Source of the DNA: Streptomyces sp. Edi2
GTDB taxonomy: Bacteria > Actinomycetota > Actinomycetes > Streptomycetales > Streptomycetaceae
Direction: 5' to 3'
NCBI RefSeq assembly: GCF_040253635.1
Contig: NZ_JBEJGX010000002.1
Span: 62,001-126,000 of the forward strand
DNA: 64,000 nucleotides
Under the pieces are notes generated by a model. It was not told the origin of the DNA. It saw only the letters and a program-made list of their open reading frames with translations, and searched no databases. Below are positions 8,055 to 17,433 of this stretch, in pieces (position 1 is the stretch's first letter; every line of letters starts with the position of its first letter). The position numbers were made by a program, and so were the translations under genes.

Positions 8055-9092
8055 ATGAGTGCGCTGCGGAAGATGCTGAATCTTCCACCGAAAGAGCCCA
8101 AGGGCGGTGATGAGGGAATCACCGCTGTCGCGGACGCCTCGGTGGAGGCGCCTTCGCCAGAGGCGGGGGAGGGGAGGGGGACGCGAGCGCCGGCCGCGCT
8201 GGGCTGGGCGGAAGAGGAGGAGTCCTCGGGACGCTCGGCCGCCCGCAAGGCGGGACGGGTCGCGATCTGGCTGGTCATCGGCCTGGCCGCGTTCACCGGC
8301 GTCCGCACGTGGATCTTCCCCACGAAGCCGCCGGCGCCCGTCGAGCAGGCGGACCCGCAGGCCGAGGCCAGGAAGAACAACGTGCCCGAAGCCGAGGCGC
8401 AGCAGGTCGCGGCCCGTTTCGCCCGCAGTTACATGAACTGGAACGCGCAGGAACCCGACGCGCGTGCCAAGGAACTTGAGGCGGACCTGGCCAAGGGCAT
8501 CGACCCGAAGCTCGGGTGGAACGGCTCCGGCGTCCAGCTGGTCGCGCAGACCATCCCGGGCACCGTGACCCAGGTCGGCGGCAAGCGGGCCCGGGTGCGG
8601 GTCGACGTGCGGGTCAGCACGGTGACCGGCAGCGGCAAGAACCAGCGGACCGCGACGAGTTGGCGCGGTCTGGAGGTGCCGGTCGCCCAGGGCGAGGGCC
8701 GGGTCGTGGTCACCGGACAGCCCGCGATGGTCGGCATGCCGACCGCCGCCGGCTACAAGGCACCGGAGGGGCCCGAGGCCGACACCCAGCTCGCGGGCAC
8801 GACCCGCGAGACGGTCAAGGACTTCCTCAAGTCATGGGCCCTGGGCAGCGAGGACCAGGCGGCCGCACCCGGCGCGGACATCGAGCCGCTCGGCTCCGGC
8901 CTCGCGCTCGACACCCTCGATTCCTGGGTCGTGGACGCCGGCACCGGCGACAAGCGGTCCGGCACGGCGACGGTGCGCTGGAAGCTCGGCGGCGCCCAGA
9001 TCCAGCAGACCTACCAGATCACCCTCACCAAGGTCTCGGCCAGCAGCGCAAGTCGCTGGCAGGTCGAGGCGGTCAACGCCAAGACCGCGTAG
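8055..9092 (+). CDS. TcpC/VirB8-like conjugal transfer protein (345 aa)
   Basis: ATG 8055 (MSALRKMLNL) was preferred over an in-frame start at 7977 because GAGGAG stands 6 bases ahead. A cytoplasmic N-terminus of about 75 residues is followed by one membrane helix (VAIWLVIGLAAFTGVRTWIF) and then two soluble alpha+beta domains, the second ending in a repeated threonine-rich strand pattern. One helix plus tandem NTF2-like domains is the TcpC form of VirB8, the scaffold that links the conjugation channel to the cell envelope in Gram-positive systems. Assignment is by architecture and position between the coupling ATPase and the TcpE/VirB4-like genes. Confidence 0.7.
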   Translation: MSALRKMLNLPPKEPKGGDEGITAVADASVEAPSPEAGEGRGTRAPAALGWAEEEESSGRSAARKAGRVAIWLVIGLAAFTGVRTWIFPTKPPAPVEQADPQAEARKNNVPEAEAQQVAARFARSYMNWNAQEPDARAKELEADLAKGIDPKLGWNGSGVQLVAQTIPGTVTQVGGKRARVRVDVRVSTVTGSGKNQRTATSWRGLEVPVAQGEGRVVVTGQPAMVGMPTAAGYKAPEGPEADTQLAGTTRETVKDFLKSWALGSEDQAAAPGADIEPLGSGLALDTLDSWVVDAGTGDKRSGTATVRWKLGGAQIQQTYQITLTKVSASSASRWQVEAVNAKTA

Positions 9093-9185
9093 CGGCCCGC
9101 CCCCTTCACGCGGCGGCTGCCGCGGGCCCGCCGTACGGCCGGCCCTTCAACACCCTTCCCATCAAACCCAAGGAGTGGATTCCCC

Positions 9186-9416
9186 ATGGGCGGAGACAAC
9201 GCGCTCGTTTCCTGGATTCTCGCGGTCGTCGGCTCCCTGTTCGTCGCCGTGCTCGCCGTTCGCGGCTTCGGGCACTGGGCGAAAAAGGAGTGGGGCGCGC
9301 TGATCACCCACATGGTCGGCGGCGCCGTCGTCGCCGTGATGGTGTTCACGCCGACCCAGGCCGTCACGATCCTCAAGTTCATCGGCGCCAAGATCGCCAC
9401 CGTCTTCACGGGCTGA
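9186..9416 (+). CDS. Small conjugation membrane subunit, TcpD-like (76 aa)
   Basis: Preceded by AAGGAG nine bases ahead of ATG. Two hydrophobic helices (about residues 6-27 and 41-60) flank a short basic loop FGHWAKKEWG. Size, topology and place between the TcpC-like and TcpE-like genes match the small double-spanning subunit of Gram-positive conjugation clusters (TcpD, or a VirB2/VirB3-like component). Sequence alone does not separate these options. Confidence 0.65.
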   Translation: MGGDNALVSWILAVVGSLFVAVLAVRGFGHWAKKEWGALITHMVGGAVVAVMVFTPTQAVTILKFIGAKIATVFTG

Positions 9417-9426
9417 GGCGGCGACG

Positions 9427-10014
9427 ATGCGAACCTCCAGCACCTACACCCGGCACTGGGATCTCGAAACCCGGCAGCACGAATTGCTTGGCCTTGACCT
9501 GGGCGAAGGCCTGCCGCGCACCACGTTGAAGTACGGCGCGGTGATGTTCCCCATCTGGTGGGGCACCTGGCTGCTGCTCTTCGGGATGCCCCTGAAGCCG
9601 CTGATCCCGGTCTTCCTCCTGCCGCCGCTGTTCTTCACCTACTACGGGGCGAAACGTTCCACCACCTACTGGCGGCGCACCAACCTCCTGATCTGGGGGG
9701 TGCGGCTGAACTTCCTCAACCACGGGGTGCGCCCGGTCATCGGCCGCGGCCGCATCCCCGCCCCGAAGGTCGGCCTGCGGCTACGCACCCAGCGCCTGGC
9801 CGAACGGGCCCCGCAGCTGGCCGAGATGCCGGCGTTCTCCACCTACTTCACCACCGACGGCGACCACCCGGATGCCGCCGAGTCCTGCGGCAAGCCCGCC
9901 CACCTGCGGCCCCGCCTGCGCATGTACGGCCCCGACGCCGTCGCCAAGGCCCGCACCAAGACCGCCAAGCGGCGCCGCGGCACCGCTCGGCCCGCACCGA
10001 AGGGCAGCAGCTGA
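9427..10014 (+). CDS. TcpE/PrgI-like conjugation membrane protein (195 aa)
   Basis: Starts ten bases after the small subunit gene and ends in a stop that overlaps the next start. An N-terminal segment with TRHWDLETRQHELLG is followed by two close hydrophobic helices (about residues 37-70), then a conserved-looking YWRRTNLLIWGVRLNFLNHG region and a basic Arg/Lys tail. A short N-terminus, two adjacent helices and a soluble tail are the hallmarks of TcpE/PrgI-type proteins, partners of the VirB4 ATPase. Membrane location is clear; the family name is an inference. Confidence 0.65.
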   Translation: MRTSSTYTRHWDLETRQHELLGLDLGEGLPRTTLKYGAVMFPIWWGTWLLLFGMPLKPLIPVFLLPPLFFTYYGAKRSTTYWRRTNLLIWGVRLNFLNHGVRPVIGRGRIPAPKVGLRLRTQRLAERAPQLAEMPAFSTYFTTDGDHPDAAESCGKPAHLRPRLRMYGPDAVAKARTKTAKRRRGTARPAPKGSS

Positions 10015-10838
10015 TGAGCACCCAGACCTCCATCCCGATCCAGGCCCTGCGCAACTCGCTGCGCCTCACGGACCCCCACACCCTGACCGCCCTGAACTCC
10101 GCCCGCACTCCGCTGCTCGGTCTCGCCGACCGCGACCGGCCCGTCCACCTGCCGCCCGGCGCCGAGCACGCCCTGGTCGCCACCGGCGCCGGCGGCGGCA
10201 CCACCACCCTGCTGCGCTCCCTGACCGCGCAGGCCCTGGCGCTGGGCGCGAGCGTCGACCTCATCGACCCGGGCGGCGCCGGCCACCAGTGGGCCCGCGA
10301 CCTGCCCGGAGTGCGCTACCTGTCGCGGATCGCGGAGATCCACGACCACCTCCTGATCAACGTGGCCGCCCTGCAGGACGGCACCACTGCCTGGGACGGC
10401 AGTTGGCGCGGCCGCCGCGTCATGGTCATCGAGCACCTGGGCACCGTCGCGTACGGGCTGCGCGAGTACTGGTCCCAGACCCGCCCGGAAACCCAGCTGG
10501 AGGAGGCCCCGGGCGTCGAGGCCCTCGGCGTCCTGCTCGCCGCCGGCCCCGGCTTCGGCATCCAGGTCTTTGCCGGCAATCCGCGCGTGGGCCTGCCCGG
10601 CCTGGGCGCTGTCCCCGTCAAGGACGTCTTCCCCACCCGGGTCCTGGCCTACGGCGGCGCCGCGCTGTGGCAGCGCGTCGCCCCCGAGGTGTGGTCCATC
10701 CCGCCGTACTCCCTCATCCCGGGCCGCATGCATGTGGTCGCCGAGCAGAAGTCGACCGCCTTCCAGGCGCTGTACCTCAGCGACGTCGAAGCCCGCGCCC
10801 TGGCCCGCGGCGTCATCGAGACGGGTGAGGCGGCATGA
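10014..10838 (+). CDS. FtsK-like ATPase fold with broken Walker A (274 aa)
   Basis: ATG 10014 overlaps the previous stop (ATGA), so longer upstream frames are not needed. The fold-defining pattern of a P-loop translocase is visible: a strand then GAGGGTTTLLRSL near residues 58-70, a second strand SVDLIDPGGAGHQWARDL, a Walker B-like MVIEHLG and a late AGPGFGIQVFAGNP sensor strand. The Walker A lysine is absent, Thr standing in its place, so ATP hydrolysis is unlikely. The next gene is a paralogue with the same defect. It may be a structural or regulatory partner of the two intact ATPases of the cluster. Confidence 0.6.
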   Translation: MSTQTSIPIQALRNSLRLTDPHTLTALNSARTPLLGLADRDRPVHLPPGAEHALVATGAGGGTTTLLRSLTAQALALGASVDLIDPGGAGHQWARDLPGVRYLSRIAEIHDHLLINVAALQDGTTAWDGSWRGRRVMVIEHLGTVAYGLREYWSQTRPETQLEEAPGVEALGVLLAAGPGFGIQVFAGNPRVGLPGLGAVPVKDVFPTRVLAYGGAALWQRVAPEVWSIPPYSLIPGRMHVVAEQKSTAFQALYLSDVEARALARGVIETGEAA

Positions 10839-11680
10839 AGCTCTTTTCCCGGCGCCGGCCCGCCCCGCCGAGCCCGCCGCGCCTGCCCGCACGCGAAGTT
10901 GACCTCACCCACGGGGTGGGACAGGCGGCGGCCCGGCTGAGCGAGCACCCGCTGATCGGCGTCGACGCCGAGGGCGCCGCCGTCCACCTCACCCCGCGCG
11001 ACGGGCACGTCCTGGCGGTGGCCCCGCCCGGCATGGGCGCCACCGAACTGCTGCGCAGCCTCGGCGCGCAGGCCCTGGCCGCCGGCCAGCAGGTGGACAT
11101 CCTCGACGTCCACCACCACGCACACGCCTGGGCCCGCGGCCTGGAGCACGTGACGTACGTGGACGAGCCCGACCAGCTGCACCGGCACCTGATCGGCCTG
11201 GCTCACCAGGCCCGCGGCCGCGCCGAGAAGGGCCAGTTGGGGCCACGGCGGCTGCTGTTGGTGGAGAACGACGGAACCACCCAGGTGCTGCTGGACCACC
11301 AGGCGGACCCGCGGCCCAACGGCGTGGCCCTGGACGCGCTCACCGCGGTCCTGGCCCACGGTCGGCTGGCCGGCATCCAGGTCGTCCTCGCCTGCCGGGA
11401 GCTCCCCGGCCCGCTCTCCGGCCTGGCCCGGGACCTGTTCTCCACCCGCCTGCTCATCGAGCCGAGCGAGCGGACCTGGCTCAGGGCCGGGCTCTCCGAC
11501 CGGATCCGCCCGCGCAGCACCGGGTTCCACCCCGGCCTGTGGCACCACCTCACCCGCGACGGCACCCACCGCCTTGTCCAGGCCGCCCGGATCAGTGACG
11601 ACGCCACCGCCGCCGACTTCGCCCGCCGTACCCCCGACCAGCGCGCCGCCGCCCGTTCCACGAAGGAGTCCCACCGATGA
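10835..11680 (+). CDS. Second Walker-degenerate FtsK-like protein (281 aa)
   Basis: Starts inside the stop of the preceding gene (ATGA) and ends the same way into the VirB4-like gene. It aligns by eye with its upstream neighbour: PPGMGATELLRSLGAQALAA corresponds to the Walker A region, with no lysine, followed by VDILDVHHHAHAWARGLEHV and RRLLLVENDGT as the Walker B counterpart, then GIQVVLACRELPG. Duplication followed by loss of the catalytic lysine in both copies, with strict coupling retained, suggests a non-catalytic role in the transfer complex. No membrane segment is present. Confidence 0.6.
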   Translation: MKLFSRRRPAPPSPPRLPAREVDLTHGVGQAAARLSEHPLIGVDAEGAAVHLTPRDGHVLAVAPPGMGATELLRSLGAQALAAGQQVDILDVHHHAHAWARGLEHVTYVDEPDQLHRHLIGLAHQARGRAEKGQLGPRRLLLVENDGTTQVLLDHQADPRPNGVALDALTAVLAHGRLAGIQVVLACRELPGPLSGLARDLFSTRLLIEPSERTWLRAGLSDRIRPRSTGFHPGLWHHLTRDGTHRLVQAARISDDATAADFARRTPDQRAAARSTKESHR

Positions 11681-14277
11681 GCACCAGCAGCAAGGCGGCG
11701 AAGAAGTCCGCGAGCAAGTTCGGCCGACTCCTCGGCCTGGGTGCCGAACGCCTCATGAAGGAGCCGCAGTTGGTGGCCATCGCCGACGGCCTGGTCGTCA
11801 CCGACGTCGGCGCCGAGGCGTGGTTCACCCTGTCCGCCTCCAACACGGACCTGATGCCGGAGGACCGCCAGGACATGGAGCAGGACGCGGCCGCGCTCGC
11901 GCTCGCCAAGACCTTGCCCGGCTACGACTGCCACCTCAAGGTGATCTGGGCGCGCCTGGACGGCGAGGACTACCGCGAGGAAGCCCGCAAGATCTTCTCC
12001 GCCGGGGACGTCGAGGCGGTCGCCGACATGTGGGCCCGCCGCCTGGACACCCTGGACCTGCCGCAGCGGCACCTCCTGCTCGGTATACGCCTCGTCGAGC
12101 GGGACTCCGCGGCCAACGCCGTCGTCAAGAACGGTGTGACCGGCGCGCTCGGCGTGGGCCACACCGGCCTGGACGAGGCCGAACTCGCCCACCTCGACGG
12201 CCTCGCCCGCCGCATGGAGCGCCGCCTGGAAGCCACCCCCTGGCGCGCGCGGATCGCTCCGGCCGAGCTGCTGGCCTGGGCCGTTTCCCGAGAGAGCTTC
12301 CGCCCGCAGCCCGCCCCGCCGCACCTGCCCACCATCAGCGGCGCCTCCCTGGTCCGCCTGACCCAGTCCAAGGCCATTCCGCACGCCGACCACGTGCGCA
12401 TGATGGACGCCCGCGGCGAGACCGCAGCCTGGGTCAGCGTCCTGGCGATGCCGGCCTTCCCGGAGGAGCTGATCACCCCCGGCGAGCAGGAGTGGCTGCG
12501 CTGCCTCTCGGAGATCAGCTACACCCACCCGGAGACCGGCGACGACGCGCTGGTGTGCCCCGAGGCGAGCGTGCGCTTCTCGGTGTGGCAGAAGGGCCAC
12601 GCGATCAAGGCCGTGGACAAGCAGCGCCAGTTGGCCAAGGAGCAGCGCCGCAGCGCAGCCGAAGGGTCGGCCGGCGAGACGTTCGCGGAGACCGAAGAGA
12701 CCGAGCGGGTGATGGAGGACCTGCGCCGGCAGATGTCCCGCGACGGCATGACCCTCCTGGAGGACCACCCCCGCATCATCGTCTCCTCCACCGAGTCCCT
12801 CGAGGACCTGCGCGCCCGTACCGACGCGGTCACCTCGCACTACGCGGGCCTGTCCATCGACGTCACGGTCGCCTCCGAGGAGCAGCGCGAGCTGTGGCTG
12901 GAGGCGCAGATCGGCGACATGCTGCGGGTGCTGGACCTCGGGCACATCCGCACCACCGACGCGCTCGCCGCTTCGATGTTCTGGGGCGGCTCGGAGGCCG
13001 GCGACGACGAGGGCCCGATCGCCGGGCTGCTGACCGGCACCACGCCGGGCGTCTGCCGCATCGACATCACTGCAGGCAGCGCGCGCGGTGACGCCACGAC
13101 GACGGCGTTCGTCGGACGGTCCGGGCGCGGCAAGACGACCAGCATGATGCTCGCGACGCTGATCGCCGGCCTCAAGGGTGCGTTCAGTTTGATGTTGGGC
13201 TTCAAGGGCGATGAAGGCGGCCTGGTGAAGGCCGGCGAGTACCTCGGGCTGGACTCGCATCACGTCACCTGCGGCGTCGAAACCCCGGCCGTCGCCGATG
13301 TCTTCCGGCTCCTGCCCAAGGGCGATGCCGCGCTCCAGGTCGTCTCCCAGCTGCTGATCATCCTGCCGGAGCGGATGCGGGACGCCGGCGTCGAGACGCA
13401 CCTGCTGCGGGCCTGCAACGCCATCGCCCAGCACGACGACGCCGCGACCTGGCGGGTGGTCGAGTACCTGCAGGCCAGCAGCGACCCGCTCGCCATCGAA
13501 GCCGGCGACGCGCTGTCGGAGCTGTCCCAGACTCAGCTCGGCGCCCCGCTGCTCGGCAACCCGCACGACGGTGCCTCGCCGCTGCGCCCGGAGCCGGGCC
13601 TGTGGCTGGTCCAGGTGCCCGGTCTGACGATGCCGCAAGCCGGCACCCGCCCGGGGGAGATGACCATGACCGAGCGGGTCTCCCTGGCGCTGATGCGCGG
13701 CCTGATTGCCTACGCGTTGAACACCTCCGCCCGCGCTGACCTGCGAAATCTCCCCAAGGTCGTGGCGATTCCCGAGGTGCACGTTCTCACCGGGACAGAC
13801 GACGGCCGGCGGTTCATCGACTACATCGCCCGTACCGGACGAGCCCTGGACACCTCTTTGGCGATCGACACCCAGGACCCCAAGTCGCTGCTCGGCATGG
13901 ACGGTGTTCTGGAGGCGATTACGACGGTTTGTGCCTTCGAGCAGAGCACCCGCTCCCAGCAGGACGCGATGGCCGAACTGCTGCGCCTGCCCGTCTCGGA
14001 CAGCACCCGCGCCCTGATCCACGGCGTCGGCAAGGACGCCCACGGCGACATCCGCCACGGCCACTGCATCGTCAGGGACCGCCGCGACCGGGTCGCCACC
14101 ATGCAGTGGGACGCCCCCTCCTACGAGCTGCTGCGCGCGTTGTCCACCAACCCGAAGGACCAGGCCGAGGACCGCGAGAGCGCCCTTCAGGACGCCATGC
14201 CCCAGGACGAGTTCACCGGCACGGAATCCGCGGACTCTGTCCACAACCCGCCGCAGGAAGGGTCGGAAGCCGCATGA
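11677..14277 (+). CDS. VirB4-like conjugation ATPase (866 aa)
   Basis: Coupled to the previous gene by ATGA. The N-terminal 450 residues form the long alpha+beta module usual in VirB4/TcpF ATPases. Walker A GRSGRGKTT lies at 480-488, a Walker B-like KVVAIPEVHVL near residue 690 and a Gln-rich arginine-finger region STRSQQDAM near 760. Length and domain order fit the VirB4 class that energises assembly of the channel at the cytoplasmic face of the membrane. The coding end contains GGACTCTGTCCAC at 14232, part of the dispersed regulatory box. The stop overlaps a 54-codon frame that precedes the VirB6-like gene. Confidence 0.8.
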   Translation: MSTSSKAAKKSASKFGRLLGLGAERLMKEPQLVAIADGLVVTDVGAEAWFTLSASNTDLMPEDRQDMEQDAAALALAKTLPGYDCHLKVIWARLDGEDYREEARKIFSAGDVEAVADMWARRLDTLDLPQRHLLLGIRLVERDSAANAVVKNGVTGALGVGHTGLDEAELAHLDGLARRMERRLEATPWRARIAPAELLAWAVSRESFRPQPAPPHLPTISGASLVRLTQSKAIPHADHVRMMDARGETAAWVSVLAMPAFPEELITPGEQEWLRCLSEISYTHPETGDDALVCPEASVRFSVWQKGHAIKAVDKQRQLAKEQRRSAAEGSAGETFAETEETERVMEDLRRQMSRDGMTLLEDHPRIIVSSTESLEDLRARTDAVTSHYAGLSIDVTVASEEQRELWLEAQIGDMLRVLDLGHIRTTDALAASMFWGGSEAGDDEGPIAGLLTGTTPGVCRIDITAGSARGDATTTAFVGRSGRGKTTSMMLATLIAGLKGAFSLMLGFKGDEGGLVKAGEYLGLDSHHVTCGVETPAVADVFRLLPKGDAALQVVSQLLIILPERMRDAGVETHLLRACNAIAQHDDAATWRVVEYLQASSDPLAIEAGDALSELSQTQLGAPLLGNPHDGASPLRPEPGLWLVQVPGLTMPQAGTRPGEMTMTERVSLALMRGLIAYALNTSARADLRNLPKVVAIPEVHVLTGTDDGRRFIDYIARTGRALDTSLAIDTQDPKSLLGMDGVLEAITTVCAFEQSTRSQQDAMAELLRLPVSDSTRALIHGVGKDAHGDIRHGHCIVRDRRDRVATMQWDAPSYELLRALSTNPKDQAEDRESALQDAMPQDEFTGTESADSVHNPPQEGSEAA

Positions 14278-14438
14278 CCCCCACCCGCAGCGGGCCGGCC
14301 GACGCCGCCTGCCAACCCATGGAGGCAGCCGTGATTTCACGACAGCGCACCCAGACCGGCCCGGTCGCGGACTGCGCGGCGCCCGGCGCACCCAGCGCCG
14401 GCGCCCAGCGGCGGCGGCCGACGTCCGGGAGTCGATGA
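14274..14438 (+). CDS. Small coupled ORF between VirB4-like and VirB6-like genes (54 aa)
   Basis: An ATGA overlap with the VirB4-like stop starts a 54-codon frame that ends two bases before the ATG of the VirB6-like gene. The product is Ala/Pro/Arg rich without a membrane segment or recognised motif. Its tight fit at both ends suggests a translational bridge that couples the two large genes; whether the peptide itself has a job is unknown. Confidence 0.35.
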   Translation: MTPTRSGPADAACQPMEAAVISRQRTQTGPVADCAAPGAPSAGAQRRRPTSGSR

Positions 14439-14439
14439 C

Positions 14440-16467
14440 ATGAAGGACTTGCTGAAACGATTCCGCTACGCGGCCATCCGCCTCTGGGTCGCCCTGCCGC
14501 GGCTGCGCACCCTGCTGATCCCCACGGCCGGCATCCTGGCCACCCTCGGTGTCCTCGCTCCTGCCGCGGCCGCCGACGGCACCGACGACTACAAGCCCGG
14601 CGGCATCGGCGACATGATGCCCAGCCCCTTCAAACCCCCGGGCCAGGGCACCCTGTTCGAGACGTACAGCCCCGAGGTGTACCAACTCGACAAGCAGTTG
14701 AGCGACGACCTGACCGGCGGCGACCTGATCGACGGCTGGCTGCACGGGTTCGGGAACATGCTCATGCAGGTCCTGACCCTGGTCGGACGGGCTGCGGTAG
14801 TGGTGGTCGGCTGGTGCTTCAACGTCGTCTCCCTCCCGGAAGTCGAAGGTGCCATCTCCAAGGCGATCGGCGCCGCGGCCGGCCCGATGATGACGACGTT
14901 CCTGCCGACCGCCGTCGCCGTCGGCGGCTTCGTCGCCTGGGCGAAGAAGTCGGAGTCCTCGCCGCTGGGGCAGCTCGCCTGGGTGGCCGCGTCCGCGGCC
15001 ATCGCCACCACCTTCCTCGTCGCCCCGGCCACCTGGGTTAAAGGGGTCGATAACGGGCGCCAGTTGGGCGCCTCGGTCGCCATGACCACGATCGGTGCGG
15101 GCCTGTCCGGCAGCGACGACGCGGCGATGCCGTTCAAGACGCCCGAGCCGAAGTGGTCGGGCAACGAGAAGGACAACACGGTCAGGCGCGCCGCCGACGC
15201 GGTGTGGCGAACATATGTGGCAACACCGTGGTGCATTGCGGATCTTGGGTCCGTCAAGGCGTGCCAGCGGTGGGGCAACGAGGTCGTCAAGCGCGGCACG
15301 GACATGGACGACCGCGAGGACTACCTCTCTTCCACCCTGAACACCGACACCATCGGCAGCGAGGCCGTCGAATGGCGCCAGGGCCATACCCCCGGCGGGC
15401 GGATCGGTGTCCTCATCGCCGGCATCATCAGCTGCGTCATCTTCAGCGCCCTCGCCCTGACCTTGGCTTTCACCACATTGGCCAGTCTCATCGGCGCACT
15501 GATGCTGCTGGTGTGCGGCGTGGCCTTCGCGACCCTCTGGTGCATTCCAGGAAAGCCGCGCCAGTGGGGGGTTCAGTGGTTCGAGATGCTGATCGGCCTG
15601 GTCATGGTCTCGTTCACCGCGACCATGCTCCTCGGCTCGGTCATGGTGGTCTGCGTGGCGATGATGTCGCTGCTGCCGACCTACGGCTGGCTCATGGTCT
15701 CCGCCCTCAACATCTGCGCCGCCGCGATGGCCTTCAAGGTCAAGGGCCGCCTGGACGGCATCGTGAGCGCCGGCGGCGCCCAGATGGCGGGCCGCGGCGT
15801 GCTCTCCACCCTGGGCCGGATGGGCTCCGCGCGCCGCCTGCGCAGCGCGATCCGAGGCCGCGGCCGCGGAGGCTTCGGTGACATGGACCGGCACCCCGCC
15901 CCCGACTCCCGCGGCGGGCGCGGCGGCAACCGCGACGATGACTCGGGAAGCGCTTCGTCCAACACCGGCGACGTGCGCAGCCGCCCCAGCCGCACCATTC
16001 CGCCGCCGCCGAGCTACCCGCCCACCGCGCACCGGCCCGCAGGAGGACCGGGCACCCCGGGCCTGCCCGGGGCACCGACGGGACCCACCGGCCCCGCCGG
16101 CAGCGGACCCGGCTCACCCGGCGGACGCCGCACCCGGCCCAGCACCGGGCCGCGCCCCGGACCGCGGCGGCCGACCGGCCCCGGCCGCACCGGAGCGGGA
16201 GGGACCACCGCGGGCGGCTACACCGTGCGGCCCGGCGCGCCCCGGCGCACCGGAGTCCCGCCGGCCAACCCCTCCCACCGGCCCACCACCATCCAGGGCA
16301 CCGTCATCAACCGGCCGGCGGCCAACCCGACCGGGGCCAGGTTCCGTACGTACCCGCCGCCGCCCACCCCGCGGCCGCCGCGTACGCCCGGCCGTCCGCC
16401 CGGTGGCGGGGCCCTGCCGGCCAGCGGCACCCGCAACGGGCCGCCCCGACCGCGCGGGAGTTCCTGA
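14440..16467 (+). CDS. VirB6/TrbL-like polytopic channel protein (675 aa)
   Basis: A signal-like N-terminus with a likely cleavage after LAPAAAA is followed by an extracellular segment and several membrane helices: about residues 105-127, 140-166, 175-198, then a cluster around residues 320-450 (VLIAGIISCVIFSALALTLA and following). A soluble loop holds CIADLGSVKACQRWG. The last 220 residues are Gly/Pro/Arg rich with collagen-like GPTGPAGSGPGSPGG. A polytopic core plus long hydrophilic tail immediately after the VirB4 gene is the usual position and form of the VirB6/TcpH channel component. Identity is inferred from topology and order. Confidence 0.7.
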   Translation: MKDLLKRFRYAAIRLWVALPRLRTLLIPTAGILATLGVLAPAAAADGTDDYKPGGIGDMMPSPFKPPGQGTLFETYSPEVYQLDKQLSDDLTGGDLIDGWLHGFGNMLMQVLTLVGRAAVVVVGWCFNVVSLPEVEGAISKAIGAAAGPMMTTFLPTAVAVGGFVAWAKKSESSPLGQLAWVAASAAIATTFLVAPATWVKGVDNGRQLGASVAMTTIGAGLSGSDDAAMPFKTPEPKWSGNEKDNTVRRAADAVWRTYVATPWCIADLGSVKACQRWGNEVVKRGTDMDDREDYLSSTLNTDTIGSEAVEWRQGHTPGGRIGVLIAGIISCVIFSALALTLAFTTLASLIGALMLLVCGVAFATLWCIPGKPRQWGVQWFEMLIGLVMVSFTATMLLGSVMVVCVAMMSLLPTYGWLMVSALNICAAAMAFKVKGRLDGIVSAGGAQMAGRGVLSTLGRMGSARRLRSAIRGRGRGGFGDMDRHPAPDSRGGRGGNRDDDSGSASSNTGDVRSRPSRTIPPPPSYPPTAHRPAGGPGTPGLPGAPTGPTGPAGSGPGSPGGRRTRPSTGPRPGPRRPTGPGRTGAGGTTAGGYTVRPGAPRRTGVPPANPSHRPTTIQGTVINRPAANPTGARFRTYPPPPTPRPPRTPGRPPGGGALPASGTRNGPPRPRGSS

Positions 16468-16523
16468 GCCCGCCTGACCAAGGGCCCCAGGCCCGCCACC
16501 TCTTCACCCGCACGAGATCCCCA

Positions 16524-16553
16524 GCGGTCCGGCCGCAGCAGCGGCCGGACCGC
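16524..16553 (+). terminator. Hairpin between VirB6-like and VirB8-like genes
   Basis: A 13-bp GC-rich perfect stem (16524-16536 with 16541-16553) with the four-base loop AGCA and no T run. It may be an attenuator or an RNA processing signal inside the operon. Confidence 0.55.
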
Positions 16554-16609
16554 CCCGGGGCCATCTCGGCATGCCCGCATACCCCCGCGCCGCCCGTACG
16601 GAGCCCCCT

Positions 16610-17431
16610 GTGACGCACGAGAAAGACCCTCACACCTCCGAGTCCCCCTCCGCCTCTCCCGGCCGCAAGTCCGGGCGGGCGCCGGTGCCGCAGACCCCCG
16701 CCGAATGGCGCGAGCTGCTGCGCAGGGAAGAACTCCCGCCCGAGATCACCGAGTTGCGCGGCCGTAAGCGCCGCAAGGCCAAGCGGCGGTGGCACTCGGC
16801 ACGCCGCGACGAGCGCGCCGAGTGGATACGCGAGGAGCGCAAGAAGACCCCAACCCCCGCCGTCGTCCCGGTCATCGCCCTGGTGGTGGCCGCGGCCGTG
16901 GCCGGTGCCGCCTGGCTGTGGCCCCACGACGGCGGGGATGGCGCCAAGCCGAAGGCGAGCCCGACCGTGGTGGCTCCCGAGGAGCCGGCCAGCACTTCGC
17001 CCACGCCGGCCGCCAGCGCGCCCGCCGTGGCCGACAAGCCCGAGGCCGTCGCCAAGGCGTTCGTCACCGCCTACACCGCCCGCCGCCCGGTCCAGGACGG
17101 CAGCCACAAGGCGGCCGTCGAACGGGCCGCGCCGTACGCCTCCGCCCCGCTGGTGCAGAACCTCAAAGCACACGACGACCGCGACTTCAACGAGCTGGTC
17201 GCCGCGCAGGCCACCGAGGCCAAGCCCACCAAGGTCGACATCGGGCAGCCCAGCGCGAAGGACCGGCCCGCCCCGGACACCTCGGTCCGCGTCTACCTGC
17301 AGGCCGACGTCGAGCTCACGGTCACGGCGACCGAGCCCTACAGCTACAGCCGCCACCTGACCATCGAGGTCGCGCGCGCCGACGCCGCCTCGCACTGGAT
17401 GGTCACCCGCGTCCTCGGGCTGAAGGAGTAG
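16610..17431 (+). CDS. Second VirB8-like single-span conjugation protein (273 aa)
   Basis: GTG 16610 was chosen over an in-frame ATG at 16571 because the leading codons there lack a ribosome site and CGGAG precedes the GTG. A highly charged cytoplasmic N-terminus of about 83 residues contains a basic stretch GRKRRKAKRRW, one membrane helix lies at about 84-105, then a Pro/Ala/Thr linker and a soluble domain of about 140 residues with VAKAFVTAYTARR near its start. One span plus a single NTF2-like domain again suggests VirB8. It ends three bases before the hydrolase gene. Confidence 0.6.
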   Translation: MTHEKDPHTSESPSASPGRKSGRAPVPQTPAEWRELLRREELPPEITELRGRKRRKAKRRWHSARRDERAEWIREERKKTPTPAVVPVIALVVAAAVAGAAWLWPHDGGDGAKPKASPTVVAPEEPASTSPTPAASAPAVADKPEAVAKAFVTAYTARRPVQDGSHKAAVERAAPYASAPLVQNLKAHDDRDFNELVAAQATEAKPTKVDIGQPSAKDRPAPDTSVRVYLQADVELTVTATEPYSYSRHLTIEVARADAASHWMVTRVLGLKE

Positions 17432-17433
17432 CC

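Noticed and set aside
11203..16032. 1609-aa leftward frame opposite the VirB4- and VirB6-like genes
   Set aside because: Antisense of two well-supported genes with coupled starts; GC-rich third positions leave the opposite frame open.
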